Source: Spirogloea muscicola (Eukaryota > Streptophyta > Zygnematophyceae > Spirogloeales > Spirogloeaceae). From it: a DNA stretch of 38,268 bases. This document shows positions 12,522 through 23,854 of this stretch, one piece after another. The position numbers were made by a program, and so were the translations under genes. Every line of letters starts with the position of its first letter. Positions within the stretch are counted from its first letter, which is position 1. The stretch spans positions 905,848 to 944,115 of the forward strand of contig WELB01000029.1 in the NCBI GenBank assembly GCA_009602725.1, read 5' to 3'. The notes beneath the pieces were generated by a model. The model did no database searches, had not been told where the DNA came from, and saw only the letters and a list, made by a program, of their open reading frames with translations.

Positions 12522-14127
12522 CTTCTTTGTCAGTATACCAAGAACTATTCGCTGTATCATCATGCCGCTATGCACTTCAGATATGATCTTGTCAGGTTGA
12601 CATCAATGAGGAATCGGACTACAGTGACAAAGAAACAAGCAGCTATAGTTGTTGATCAAGGTGTAGGTCAAAGGCAGACAGATAGGACATCTGTGTTATC
12701 GCCCTTCACTGTACAAGCTTACTCAAGATACAGCAGCTATTTCTAGATAGCACCGTGACTTCAAAAGCGGCAACCACCCTCCACCGAGTTCCAGATGGAG
12801 CTGAAACTCATGGCACTGGCATTCTCAAGAGAGACTGAAACATGTTTTGACCAATTCATGACGCTTTTTGTCACTCTATCATGAGCAGCTGACTGAACTG
12901 TTTGTCAAAGCTTGGCCCTGCCCACGATATTTGCAACCTCGGACAGCCTACTGTGGGACGAAGTTGATATCAGTTTATGGTGTCCCTGTGACTGGACGGC
13001 GACCTTGTCACACACTCCAAAAATTGCCAATACTCTCGTAAGAGCAGGGTGGCTACATCAGAGCAGAGGCTACAGTACTGGAGAATGTCCAAAGATTTCT
13101 CCTTCTATAGCACCAGCACTGACATGCCTCACGATGGCAACAAACTTGGGCTATTTCTGTCACGACCCCCAAGCATCCATCGCTTTGAGGGCCCACTTTG
13201 TACAGGAGGTAGCGCATACACCTCCACTGCTTGATTCACCTTAGTATCAGGTGGTCAGAACTGCTGACAATATCCCAGCTTTCAGTTCTGTCGCCATGAC
13301 TAATTATCTTAAAGGGGCGAGACAAGGAAGCCAATCATTCTCGCTCACGCAAGATACACTCAAGCTCTTTATCGCTTGCATCTTTTACACCTCCATTCAA
13401 GATATTACCAAGTTCTGATATCACCATTGCAGTATGGTCCATCTCCTAGATCTTAGCACATTTACTACATGCCAAATGAAGAATAACATGTCAGATATGC
13501 GCATTTCCGCACTGTATGACGATCAACAGCCCAAAGTATCGTATTGGACAATGCAGACTGGATGGATTTGCCAAGTAAATTATGACAGAATGCAGTTGTG
13601 AGTATTGACAGAATAACACCACAAACAATCCGGGCATGATAAAAGACTGTATCCTAAAATTTCTGCGTAAATTTCTGCAACCTCAAAGCCACTGAGCTAC
13701 ATCAGAGAGATACATCAGGCTAGCGACTGCAGTAACCTTGGAAAAATCTAACTGACAGCCAGGAAGCCTGCCTTCCTCTGGGTGTCAAAGTTGGTAGTGG
13801 ACAAAACCTTGTAAATGGGCCTATCCTAGCCAAAAGACAAGGACCATACTGCATTTCTGCTGGATTGCCACTATGCTGACTGGTGAAACCTACATGTTAC
13901 AAAAACTGCACATAATACTGAGGTGCAAGCTGGGGAAAGGGAGCAACAGAGCAACAAGAGGTGCACACCAGGCGCATGAAAGGACGGGAGGAGTTGCGAG
14001 CGCCGGCTTGCAACTCAAGGCTCAGCAAAGGCACTTAACGCTGAAGAGTGCAGACCATAGCCAGTGAAAGATAGATTCAGCAGAAGGACATAAGAGTAGC
14101 TTTGAGTGCTTAAAAGAGGAGAAGGGG
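12522..14127. other. Gene-free interval downstream of aldo-keto reductase
   Basis: About 1.6 kb between the reductase stop and a poly(A) run. Its start should be the reductase 3' UTR. Short open frames exist (for example 12912-13244) but have no recognisable motif and are interrupted in alternative frames. No transposon tail hairpin, tRNA-like fold or long repeat was seen. Composition is more AT-rich than the flanking exons. Confidence 0.5.

Positions 14128-14163
<36 letters not shown>
14128..14163. repeat. Poly(A) run of 36 nt followed by G-runs
   Basis: A 36-nt A run followed by a purine-rich stretch with several G homopolymers (about 14164-14260). It lies just past the 3' end of the minus-strand BPM gene, on which it reads as poly(T), so it is not that gene's poly(A) tail. 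The unusual composition suggests low-quality gap-filled sequence. Confidence 0.6.
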
Positions 14164-14167
<4 letters not shown>

Positions 14168-14272
14168 GGGGGTGAATTTTGGAGAGGAGGGGCTCCCCGA
14201 GGGGGGGGCCTGATTAAGATGTGGTGGATGGGCAGGAAGGGCAAGGGGTTTTCACAGAGACAAGGGGGTGTC

Positions 14273-16548
14273 TCAGTGACGTGGGCGAACTCTGCGGCCT
14301 GAGGCATCACTGCCGTCACCAAGGTCATCCCATACACCGTCAATGCTTCTCCGACTGAATCCAGCGCCACCATCCTTGCTGTCCATTCCGGCTACTACTC
14401 GCAGGAGTTCAGCCTGCAATGTTGGGCAGCTCTCTCGAAGGTGCTCGAAACCCTCTGACTGCATCACAGCTGTAGAAGAAGGAACAGAAATTACGGACGG
14501 AAACATGACAAGCAGGAAGCAATACAACTGTATCATCCAACTCAGTCCTGGATGGATGGAGGATGTCAGGCAGGATCTGCATCACATAAGAACTTTAGCA
14601 AAGGGGTTGCTTGGCTTGCGAAGTGGAGGCAGCAATGCTAAGTATGTCATTGTCATTACCTGCAAGGTTGTGTGCTGCGTAACGTAAGCACACTGTCTTC
14701 AGTTGGGATGCATTGTGCTGCTCTGCCAACGCCAGAGTTGTGGCCACAGTCTCTGCGTCCACTGTTTCGCAAAGCTTTGCCTCACACATGACTCGGAGGC
14801 GATCGAGGCCGTACCGATCGGCTGCAGCAAGAAGATGTTGCGCCATAATTGCAGACAAAGCATTCTGGCCTTCCTCTGGAAGCGAGTCCGTGTACATGTA
14901 GTGGAGAAGTGCTCGGAAGACAGGAGCCTCAACGTCAGTGATTGAGAATTTTCCATCCCGTTTCTCTCTCATGGGCCCGTAAAAGAGAGCCTGCCAACCA
15001 AGCAAGTGACAGGTCTCACAGGACCAATGTATAAGACGGGTTATGGATTATAAAACGACATGAAAGAACAAGGGCAGAGGGAAGACTTTCACATTCAAGC
15101 AGCATGCAGACAACAACAGGAGACCTAAGCATCACTCTGTCAGCAACTCACGACAAGCCAACAAGGACAGTTGTGGTGGCAGACAGTACCTTGAATACAG
15201 GTGAACGAGTTGACAGTATGAGCTTGTGGGCCTTTACAACTTCCGTGCCAACCTCAAATACTACATCTGTGTACTCTTCTACATCCAAAAGCTTTCCCCA
15301 GTCTGAACCAATCTGCGTGCCCACCCCATGTGCACTTTGAATCGGTCAGAGGGGAATGCGTAGCTAAGACAACAAGGCCATCAAATTATGTTCTACATCT
15401 GGCAGTGACCATAGTCTCGCCCATATTCCTAGCACCAAACCCTGTGCATCTCCAATTTGCTTAGCGCACAGGTGACTGATAAGGTGCAGTAGTTCCTCAA
15501 AACTGCAAGATATGCTACCATGCCTTGAACCATCAGATGTACTTAAAGTGATGCGCGATCGCAGCTCTGCAGTCATTGATTCGATACGCCTGATCATACA
15601 GGAGGGCTGATATGAATTTCCAGTATTATGTGGTAACGTATAATAAGTGGGAGTTTGAGAGTTCAAGCTTGTCTGGCTGTCTGGCATGCTACGAACCTGA
15701 GGAGGCGGCACGGGGATGCTGATCTGTCGGGGGCCTTCCGTTTCGCTGACAACCACGCCCACGGTACAAGTGATGTTGAGTGTGTCGTCCTTGAGGTAGT
15801 CGGATGTCTCCAATGCAGCCCGCCGGAAGAAGCGCTTGTAGCCCCACATGCTGCCAACCGCATGAACAGCCGAATGTCATGTATGAGTGCCCGGCTGTAA
15901 CTCTCTACACCTCCCCTTCTAGATGACTCAGAGCTTGACTTGACCGGATGCCAGTGAACAAAGCAGACCTATGCAGTTTTCTGTGCTCGCAGAGTCAAGG
16001 TGGTCATTCTCACAGGCACGTAAAATCGGCAACTGAGCCCGGTAGGCTGTCCTCATCATTGCCAAGCAGATGGCGATGACGCGATTGCAAGAACAATCTG
16101 TATCAACACTTATTAAAATTCAGAGAGGCAGCACATACCTGCCACGGTATTTGAGGGTGTACGGCCCCGACTCCAGGGAGCGGTCAAAGTGGGAGTGGAC
16201 CTTGTGCTTGTCCTTGCCGCTCATGTCGAGCATGGTGAGCTCGAAGAGAGCGCGCACGTCAGTGCCCTCGCTGGCGAGGGCAATGAAGAGCGAGACATAC
16301 TGCGAGCTGTCCTCGGCGTTCTTGCCGTCGGGGTAGAAGTACACGGCCCACTTGTAGCCACCGACCGAGAAGGTGTCGCTGGCGATGTACTTGCCGACGC
16401 CCATGCCCTTGGCCAGCGAGTATCCCGTGATGGTGAAATTGTGGCTGCCGTTCACCGTGCGGGTCACGTTCTTGGAGCTGCTGGGGCTCAGCGGCGCACC
16501 GGACGTCGCCGCCTGCAAGGGCTGGGCGGCCGCCACGCAGGCGGGCAT
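14273..16548 (-). CDS. BPM: MATH-BTB adaptor of CUL3 ubiquitin ligase, BPM type
   Basis: Substrate adaptor: the MATH domain holds the target and the BTB domain binds cullin 3. Exons on the minus strand: 16548-16139, 15850-15697, 15312-15190, 14990-14660, 14469-14273, giving 404 aa, close to the family's usual ~400. Exons 1-2 encode the MATH domain (about residues 25-185), with [31 protein letters not shown] and [19 protein letters not shown]. Exon 3 starts the BTB domain ([24 protein letters not shown]), continued in exon 4 ([27 protein letters not shown]). Exon 5 carries the C-terminal helix [18 protein letters not shown]. All junctions are GT-AG and in phase. The 404-aa length supports the start at 16548. 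A single N at 16645 lies in the presumed 5' UTR. Confidence 0.94.
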
Positions 16549-16644
16549 GGTGTCGTCGGCCAGCCTGAGGCGGAGCCGGGTGGCGAGCGCCGCCGCCGCC
16601 TCCGGCGCCTCGCCCGCGTCGTCGCGCTCCGTGGCAGCGGCGGC

Positions 16645-16645
16645 N
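16645..16645. other. Single-N joint in GC-rich 5' flank of BPM gene
   Basis: One unresolved base within about 150 bp of very GC-rich sequence, about 97 bp upstream of the BPM start codon. Similar lone Ns occur at 23379 and 30803, each just upstream of a gene, so this may mark a collapsed or over-joined gap rather than one ambiguous base. Confidence 0.6.
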
Positions 16646-16769
16646 CGATCGCCCGCGGCGCGCTGGGGGGATGCGATTGAGCGCCGCCGGGCCCGCTGCG
16701 TGCCTTTGGCGGGCCCAGGCCGGCCCCCCCGGGGGCGGCCCCCCCCTCCCCCGGTCTACAGCGCTCCCC

Positions 16770-16853
16770 ACTGAGCATCCATGTGCACCATTTCGTGTCT
16801 TGGTGTGTAGTTTGGTCTTTCCTGGCACTGTTTTGTGGCCTTTTGAGGCCTTT
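16770..16853 (+). mobile_element. Non-LTR retroelement 3' tail fragment (tail A)
   Basis: Begins CTGAGCATCC and runs through GTCTTGGTGTGTAGTT to TTTTGAGGCC, matching the post-stop tail of the copy at 28214-28300. It lacks the hairpin part of the tail because it is fused at 16854 to another copy. It lies close upstream of the BPM gene. Confidence 0.75.
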
Positions 16854-17087
16854 TCGCTGCGGCCTCCGGCTTTCGTCAGGGGGATAGTTTACCGGCAGCT
16901 AGTCTGTCGGATGTGAGGCTCCTCACTCGTAACTACGAAGTGGTCCATCCTCCCCCGTTCTGCCATAGCCTCTTCAGGCCCCGCAGTCGCTGCTTAGCTC
17001 GTACTTTGGCCCCTTCGAACCTTGTCAATTCTTTTCGGGCTGGCTTCTCACAGCCCTTGCCCTCATTGGGAGAGCCACTTCTTCTTC
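16854..17087 (+). mobile_element. Truncated retroelement copy (ORF end plus tail B)
   Basis: Encodes the last ~30 residues of the element ORF (AAASGFRQG through LLTRNY). The stop seen in related copies is lost: here the last codon is followed by GAA instead of TGA. Tail B follows (GTGGTCCATCCTCCCCCGTT), with its hairpin at 17039-17058 and the terminus at about GAGAGCCACTT. Bases 16854-16978 form the left arm of a 125-bp inverted repeat with the minus-strand copy at 17167-17291. Confidence 0.85.
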
Positions 17088-17165
17088 TTTTGAGGCCTGC
17101 TGACGATGTCCATTCTTTTGGGCTGGCCTCTCCCAGCCACCAGTTAATCTGGCCGCGCTTGCTTC
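17088..17165 (+). mobile_element. Retroelement 3' tail fragment (tail C)
   Basis: Carries GATGTCCATTCTTTTG, hairpin 17120-17138, then CCACCAGTTAATCTGGCCGC ending in GCTTGCTT, the 3' end of tail C seen again at 25332-25380 and, inverted, at 23565 and 27674. It separates the two arms of the large inverted repeat. Confidence 0.8.
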
Positions 17166-17368
17166 GCCTGAAGAGGCTATGGCAGAACGGGGGAGGATGG
17201 ACCACTCAGTAATTACGAGTGAGGAGCCTCAAATCCGACAGACTAGCTGCCGGAAAACTATCCCCCTGACGAAAGCCGGAGGCCGCAGCGAGAGCACGGC
17301 CAGCACGCAGATGCAAGGCGTGGGCCATGGACCGCTGAAGGGAGACGGACAATCGCATCGTAGGAGAA
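17166..17368 (-). mobile_element. Truncated retroelement copy, minus strand (tail B type)
   Basis: Minus-strand reading gives MRLSVSLQRSMAHALHLRAG, then GRALAAASGFRQGDSFPAAS and LLTRNY with an intact stop near 17206, followed by the start of tail B. The rest of its tail is missing because it abuts the plus-strand tail C fragment. Bases 17167-17291 are the right arm of the inverted repeat. Confidence 0.85.
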
Positions 17369-17518
17369 GGGGGCCAGGGGAAGCGCTCAGAAAAACAAGC
17401 ACAACAAGAAACAAAGCAGCTACGCATTACTCAGTAACCCCTGCTAACACAGCCTCAAGTCAGAGAAGCTAGGCTCCTGGAAGTTAAGTCCCCTGGCGAG
17501 AGCCAGAGGCAGAAGCCC

Positions 17519-17550
17519 CTGCTAGCCCCTCCTTTTCTATGGGCGAGCTC
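17519..17550 (+). mobile_element. Terminal piece of retroelement tail A
   Basis: GCTAGCCCCTCCTTTTCTAT followed by GGGCGAGC, the right hairpin arm and terminus of tail A. It is only about 32 bp, so it is a relic. Confidence 0.6.
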
Positions 17551-17809
17551 CTCCCAGGCACTCGCGATACACCAGCGTGCTGGTCGTGCATTTGCCCATG
17601 CTAATGGCTTCCGTGGTGGTGGTTTGGCGCCTCAGTATAGCTAGTCAGATATGCATGTGCTCACTCGGGGATGTTTAGTGTCCCCCTTACCCACTTAATA
17701 GGACATTTGTAAGGCTAGAGCTGGCCTCCCTTTCAAATTCACGCGCACTGCGCCTTCCCTTCCTGGTGCTGCAGCCCCTCTGCAGCCCGCATGGAAAGGC
17801 AGCTCATCC
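17551..17809. other. Unassigned interval between retroelement relics
   Basis: About 260 bp with no recognisable coding motif or tail hairpin. It may be older, more diverged element sequence. Confidence 0.4.
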
Positions 17810-18090
17810 AACAGGGTGAGTGCTGGACAAAGAAAGGCGCGGCCAGATCGACTGGTGGACGAAGCAAGCCTGAGAAGAGTTGACAAGGTCCGCAAAGTGC
17901 TGAAACACACGACTGAGCAAGTACCATGTGGAGACTCCTTCGTAACCTCTGGTTGGCAGCCGCATGTCAGAAAGCTTAGCCTTTCGGAATGCAGTCCCCT
18001 CGACGAAAGCCAGCGGCTGCAGCTAGAGCATGGCCAGCGCGCAGATTCAAGGCGTGAGCCATGGACCGCTGGAGGATAATCTGTCTGGGC
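17810..18090 (-). mobile_element. Diverged retroelement copy, minus strand (tail C type)
   Basis: Minus-strand reading begins with SMAHALNLRAGHALAAAAG, followed by frame breaks. A diverged tail C follows: GACCTTGTCAACTCTTCTCA, then a form of CACCAGTCGATCTGGCCGC near 17840. The hairpin is no longer intact. It is an older copy than those at 23565-30600. Confidence 0.7.
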
Positions 18091-18548
18091 TGGCAATCGT
18101 CTCTTCAATTGCCGCCATACTGCCTCGGGTCCTTCTGTTTCCAATAAGGCTTGCTACTACAGCCACTATCCATTGTGAACAGCAATCTCCTCAGCCGCCT
18201 GCAGCAACAGCTCCAGCCAGCTCACGCCTTGCCCTACTCAATTGCCATGCAACCACTGCCCACCTCTGTGCACTCTTGACTTTGCCTTCACGGCAGAACT
18301 GCTCACCCTGGCCGGCCATGGACCCGCCCTTGCAGCTCGTCGCTGCCTCCCCATGCCCCTATTTTCTAAACAGGCGCCCGTGCTTAGCCCTGGAGCACAC
18401 ACTGTCGGCTTGCCACATCGACTCCGGATCCATTCTCAAGCTACAGGCAGCGCACACCCTTACAAGAACCCAAAACCCTCTACAAAACTGCGAGAGGAGG
18501 ATCAAGCAGCGGCCCTCCCTCCCAACCTACCGTGAAGTTCGGGCTTGT
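18091..18548. other. Intergenic interval with FZL 3' flank
   Basis: About 460 bp downstream of the FZL stop codon, holding its 3' UTR on the minus strand. A plus-strand open frame crosses it (18030-18554), but it has no known motif and runs through transposon sequence into the FZL exon, so I do not call it a gene. Confidence 0.5.
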
Positions 18549-21500
18549 CTATGAGCCCAAACTCTCAACTGTCTGAGTTAGCCTGTTCAGCTGGGATGTC
18601 AGAGCCTGCAATCGGGTCTGAAAAGAGGCCACACATTGGCCCTCCTCCTGTGTTGCATGCGCATAAGGTCTAATGAGCTTCTCTACCTGCAGATGCAGAG
18701 TATCAAGGGACTCGCTCAACTCCACCTGCAGACCTTCTTCCAAGCCACGCGCCACGGCATCAGCGGCTCTCCTCACCTTGGCTTTGACCTCCCCTCGTCT
18801 CAATGGGAGATTGAGGACCCCAACGTACCTGCAGAACCAGAGCGATAAAAATTAGACTTCACAATAGTCAAATCTTTGCCAAGCTCTGTACAAGAGTGTG
18901 TGTGGAGTCGATACGTATTTGAACTTAGGCCTGACGAGGAAAAGCTTTAAGTGCTTGCAGATTCAGAAGGTTGTAGTGAGAAAGCTGCACTGCTGCAACA
19001 TACCGACGAGGAAAAGCTTAAAGTGCTTGCAGATTTAGAAGGTTGTAGTGAGAAAGCTGCACTGCTGCAACATACCCTCCAGCTGAGCACAAAGCAAGCG
19101 CCAGCAGGTCCTCCAATGTGGTGGGCAAGATCGTGGTGAGTACTGATGCCGACACGCCTGCTGCGCTCACTCCAGCAAATGTGCCAAGCACCTGCAGCAG
19201 AACCTCCCCAAAACCTACTCAGTAAAATACGAACGCATCACAGGGAGCTCATATGCAGCAGCTTGCAGTGCCCATGCAAGTGACACTGGAGTCTGACACA
19301 CCAACATTGATGTAGCGATTGCAATTTCAAGATATGGACACATTCCAATCATCTACCTACATCCAGATGTCTGAGGCCATCACCCGAGGTTGTGTGAGAT
19401 CAATCATGATGCACTGCAAGCTACAAAAGCAGTCAAGATTCTCACAACTTGGCGCAGCTCTTCCTCCAGGACAAGAGCAGCAGCGTGGGGATTAAAGCTT
19501 TCTAACAGCTCCATTGTTTTTGGCTGCTTCATTGTCTCATCCACGTCTTCAGTGACCGCAATGACCTCATGCACTTCTGATGTCAAATGAGCAAGGTCGG
19601 GCCACCGTTCCTTCGTAAAATCTTTGTAGTTGCGGAGCTGGCGTGCGATGTTGGAAGACAACCACTGACCGTGCTCCTCCAGTGCTCTCTGGACCCAGTT
19701 GAGACCACAAATTGTTTCTCACAATTACCCCATTGCGCCCAAGACTCACTCACATTCTTGCATGGCGTATCTTATAACAAGCAGGGACAGAAGTTGAGGC
19801 TGCACCTTCACATCTGCAGAAGTTGACCCCATGATCTCCTTCTCAAAGTTGGATCCTACAGGCAGTGAGGAGCTGGAGCTCGACCCAAGGACGTAGCCTG
19901 CCAGTGCTTGCACATTGGAAAGGGACAACGTCCTGTCCACAAGCCGCTCTGCTCGCGTTTTCGCAGCATCAACCTGCTCAATGTCACTCGGTCAATCTAC
20001 AGATTCCAGCAAGACAACACCAAGTAGCATGCCTGCACCAGCCTGCCTTATTGAGGCAAAACTCCTGCCTCGTAGCATCGGCATTTGTGCTGCTGAAGGC
20101 ATTCCATCTCACCATGGAAAATATGCGCTGCCGCTGGACCAATGCATCCTTGCGCATGGCATCCTCGTACCGGGCCATCTGCGCTCCGACGCTCTCGATG
20201 GCCTGCCGGTCCTGCGTGGCCTGCTCCGCTCGCTCTGCCAGCTGCCGGGAGCAGGCGCTCAGCAGGACGGACCCAACCCCCAAGGGCGTACCCAACTTCA
20301 GCCTCATGCGCTCAGCACCAGCATCAGTGCTGCCTCCCAAGAAGCCGAAGATAAAGTCCTCCAGCTCTTGAAAGCCGCTGGACCTCCACCCCTGGTCCTG
20401 CTCTAGTCTGGTCTTGCTCGTGCCGAGCTTTGCTTTCAAGGCTCTTCGAGCTGAGACAGGATAAACGGGTACTGGCGACACCCCGAGGAGCTTCTCTGCA
20501 TTCACCTGCACAAACTGGAGGACCTCCTGAACCTGCAATGTCGTACAGGGGAACATAACTGTCAGCCGCAAAATTAAGCACAAATGTTGAGGACAGTTGT
20601 CGAAGTGGACAACTCTGGAGGCTGATTGAAGTGCAGGTACAGCAGCCTCATCATGGCTTGTTTTCGAAGAGATGCCAACCAACCTCAGAAACCTCGGTCA
20701 AAACATCAGCCTTGTTGAGGATGAAGATGACCTTCTTGCCCCACTGTCTGATATATCGCAAGAAGGATACCTGCATCATCCAACATTCCAGGTGCATGAC
20801 ATTCACAAGCACAAAGATGTCACTAAAATGTGCCTGATAGCTAGTGCAGGCTTGGGTCTCACTCGGCAACTCCACCATGAGTCCTTCTTTGTGTGTGTAA
20901 GCAGATATGAGCTGCTTGTCACAAGAACCGAAGCACATTAAAACCATTAGACAATTCTGCGTACCTCAGACTCTGTCAGTGGTCGATCAGCGGAGAGGAC
21001 AAAGAGCACAAGGTCTGCCCTAGGAACAAACTCCTCTGTCAATCTTTGCTGCCTTTCCAGGATGACATTTGTCCCAGGCGTGTCCACCAGATTCATCTGC
21101 ACAACTCAAGACTTGATTATTGTTGCTGTCCTTCTCCATTTCAAAGTGCTAATCTGAAGCCGAGGTGACTGTATCTGGAAGCTAGACTAGAGCTTCATGA
21201 GCTCTGACTTTAAATTGCCATTACTGAGGGTGGCAATCAGCCACCAACCTGCTTTAGGAGGTTGGCTGGCAGATACTTCAGAAAGTGGCCATCCGGATGC
21301 CGCTCAGCTTGCTCCTCCTCTCCTTCCTTGTCGCTATGCTTCAGCATGGTAATCTCGTTTGTTGTCGGCACAACACCCTCCTTCAAATACTTCTCTCCAA
21401 GGAGGGCATTGATCACCGACGACTTGCCCGAGTTGAACTCCCCCTGCAGTCACACAATAGCGGTCTCTACGGGTTGTCGGAAGCTGCAAACCCAGAGCCA

Positions 21501-23360
21501 TCCTGAGAAAGACATGAGCAACTTCAATTGAAGCAGGCCCAAATACATTGCAGCAAGCATGTTGGTCACCTGTGGCCCTTGTATCTATGGACCACATTCT
21601 GTACTTATGAGACTGACTGAGTCAACCAAATGACTTACAACAATCACAAGGAGGAAGAGGTCGTCAAGCTGCGCCAGCGCGTCCTCCAGCAAAGAGACTT
21701 CCGCCATCTGCCAAATGAGGGCCCACTGAGAGAGGCAATAAACATGGAGGCCACTGTACAGTCAACCTATTTGGGGCTTGACGTGCTCGTGCAACTTCCC
21801 ATGAAGCAAGAATGAACACTCAGTAAAATCTGACGGGATGCCTATGATTGCTAGTTGATCCTTGCATGTTCCGAAGAGAGAAACAGGCATTGCACTTGCC
21901 TGCGGGCAAGCAACTTGGAGCAGGTCCAGCATGTCCTTGAGCAATGAGCGCTCATCCTCAAGAAGGAGCTTTGCCTGATTGTCTAAGATCTGCGCCACAC
22001 TGCCGTTGGTTGTTGAGTTCCTTCCGCCCCCTCCTTTGTCCCCAGCCTTCTCCTGCTTCACCCTTGCAGACTCCTCAGCTTGCTGCACAGAAGATGAAGT
22101 GTGCCTGTCCCGCTGTGACGCGAGGCCGATGGCACTGAGCACGGCTTCTGCATATGCCTTAGCTGCCCCTCTGGGATCTGAGCTCCCGCCAGCAGCCTCC
22201 TCCAGACTCTGCCAAACATCAGAGAGGCGGAGTACTAGCCCGTCTGCCCCAAGGTGGACAGGGTAGAAGGTAATGCTATCGGCCGCCAGATCTCCTGGGG
22301 TAGGAGCTGCAGACTCGCAGACGACCGGTATGCTGACTTGCCGCCTTACAGCGGCCACCAGCTCCTCCATGGATGCCCGCCTCTCACCGGCACCTCTCCT
22401 GGCCAGGACCAGGAGGTCTGCGCCCTCCCCTGAGCTGGCAAACTCTGCCATCTGTGCCGTGCCGACAGAGCGGGCCACTAGTGGGAGCACGGGTGCATCC
22501 ACGCCTGTCGCGCTCTGCATCATCCGGCGGGCTACCACCGCCGACAAGCCTGCAGAGTGGCCAATTTTGCGGAAAGAGGGCAGCGGGTGACACAGAGTGA
22601 GGGGTGCCTGCGGATGCTTGCTGAGGCAGAGGACTAGGTCCCCTGCATCACCCTGCCAACCAGTGTCGACTACAATGAGGAGCTTTGCTCGTTAGAGACA
22701 ACTCCTCCACAGTGGCAGCACGGCAAAGCGCGTCGGCCGTAGGAGCAATGGATGCCCACAGCAGAGTGCCTTGACAGTCTTGCCGTCAGTACCTCTGTCG
22801 GCGAGCAACAGCCCGTCGGCAGAAGCAGCGGCAGCGATGTCCGCGCGCTCCACGACGAGGAGCTGGGCGCGGCCGCGGAGCAGGCCGCGCAGCGACAGCG
22901 CGGCGTCGTAGAGCTCCTCGCCGCCGGACCCTCCGGCATCCAGTAGGACCAGGCCCACGCCGCCGGCCACCAGGTCGCTCAGGACCTGCCACGTGGCGTC
23001 GCCAGACAGGCCTGGCAGGCCGCGCTGGACCTCCTCCGCCGTGACGCGCAGCGCCAGCGCCGGGATGCGCACTTGAGCTCGCCGCTGGCCCGCCCGGAAC
23101 ACCGACGGCTCCGCCGCAGCTGGAGGGACGTCCGTGGCGCTGCCGTCCGGCAGCTTGGCTCGTGCGCATCGGAGGCACTTGGAGCTCAGCTGCAGCGGCG
23201 GCGCCGGAGCCGGCAGCGAGGCCCCGCGCTGGCGGCCCGGGCGCTGCGCTCGCAAACTGGCATAAGACACAGGGAGCACCGGCCTCCGCGCCCCCCTCGA
23301 CCAGCTGCCGTCGCAGAGGTGCAGCGGAGCGGCGGGCCCGGCGCCCGCCAAGGCCGCCAT
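18549..23360 (-). CDS. FZL: FZL: plastid FZO-like dynamin-family GTPase with thiamine-phosphate-synthase-like domain
   Basis: Chloroplast membrane-remodelling GTPase involved in thylakoid organisation in plants. Eleven exons on the minus strand: 23360-22793, 22549-21900, 21707-21639, 21443-21249, 21096-20965, 20770-20684, 20532-20113, 19973-19806, 19688-19449, 19191-19076, 18828-18549. They add up to 2925 bp, 974 aa, all in phase. Order: Ala/Arg-rich transit-peptide-like N-terminus; TPS-like domain (~65-330) with GVGLVLLDAGG, LLVVERADIAAA and GEGADLLVLARRG; GTPase with P-loop GEFNSGKSS, switch GVVPTTNEIT, G3 NLVDTPGTNV, G4 FILNKADV and YPVSARRALKAKL; a helical stalk; the membrane segment GVSAAGVSASVLTTILPTTL; and a C-terminal coiled coil. 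The intron at 21708-21899 is GC-AG. The start is the first ATG before the transit-like region; a lone N lies 19 bp upstream. Confidence 0.95.
18933..19076. repeat. 72-bp tandem duplication in FZL intron
   Basis: Two 72-bp copies, 18933-19004 and 19005-19076, differing at about three positions. The right edge coincides with the last base of FZL exon 19191-19076, so on the minus strand each copy starts with GGTATGTTGCAG and the donor site is present twice. Use of the second donor would add intronic sequence to the mRNA. Confidence 0.9.
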
Positions 23361-23378
23361 GGCGCAAGCGCGCCGCGC

Positions 23379-23379
23379 N
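23379..23379. other. Single-N joint in 5' flank of FZL
   Basis: One unresolved base 19 bp upstream of the FZL start codon in a GC-rich context; same pattern as 16645 and 30803. Confidence 0.6.
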
Positions 23380-23564
23380 CGGCGGGCACGAGCCGAGCTC
23401 GCGCCCGCGGGCGCGAGGGACTGGCGGCGCAGGGCCAGGGCAGGATGCTCCCCCGACGGAACGGGGACGTCGCTCACGCTGGTCCGTTGCCGTTGGCGGA
23501 CAGGCGTGGGCGGGGGTATAGGGGTAGTCGGAACAGCGCTTCCAAGTTGACAAATAGAAAGCAA

Positions 23565-23780
23565 GCGCGGCCAGATTAACTGGTGGCTGGGAGAGGCCAG
23601 TCCAAAAGAATGGACAAGGTCTGACAGCAGTGGCTGCGAGGATGAGTGGCTCTCCCAATGAAGAAGGGCTCGCCGATTGAGAATAGGTGCTGGAAAAAGC
23701 CAGCCCAAAAAAGAATGAACAAAGGACGAGAAATGTGGCTGTGAGAGGCCAGCCCAAAGGAGTCCTAGACAAGGTCTAGG
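23565..23780 (-). mobile_element. Three inverted retroelement tails in series
   Basis: On the minus strand there are three tail modules. Tail C has its terminus AGCAAGCGCGGCCAG and hairpin at 23585-23603. A tail D module (hairpin 23689-23706) has the TTTGTTCATTCTTTTTTGGG box. A third module has its hairpin at 23737-23755. None has ORF sequence, so all are extreme 5' truncations. They lie directly upstream of FZL. Confidence 0.8.
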
Positions 23781-23854
23781 AGCGCCCTGTCTGCCTAGCC
23801 TGTGGTTCCGCTCCGCTAATGTGGTCATGAACACCCTCTGTATGCACCTGGCTG

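Noticed and set aside
14128-16548. BPM gene as a processed retrocopy with an A tail
   Set aside because: The gene has four introns, and on its strand the homopolymer is poly(T).
18030-18554. 174-codon plus-strand open frame
   Set aside because: It starts in an inverted retroelement copy, ends in the FZL last exon, and has no family motif.
22692-23834. 380-codon and 328-codon minus-strand frames upstream of FZL
   Set aside because: They run FZL exon 1 into the inverted transposon tails and an N. The FZL start at 23360 and the transit-like N-terminus fit better.
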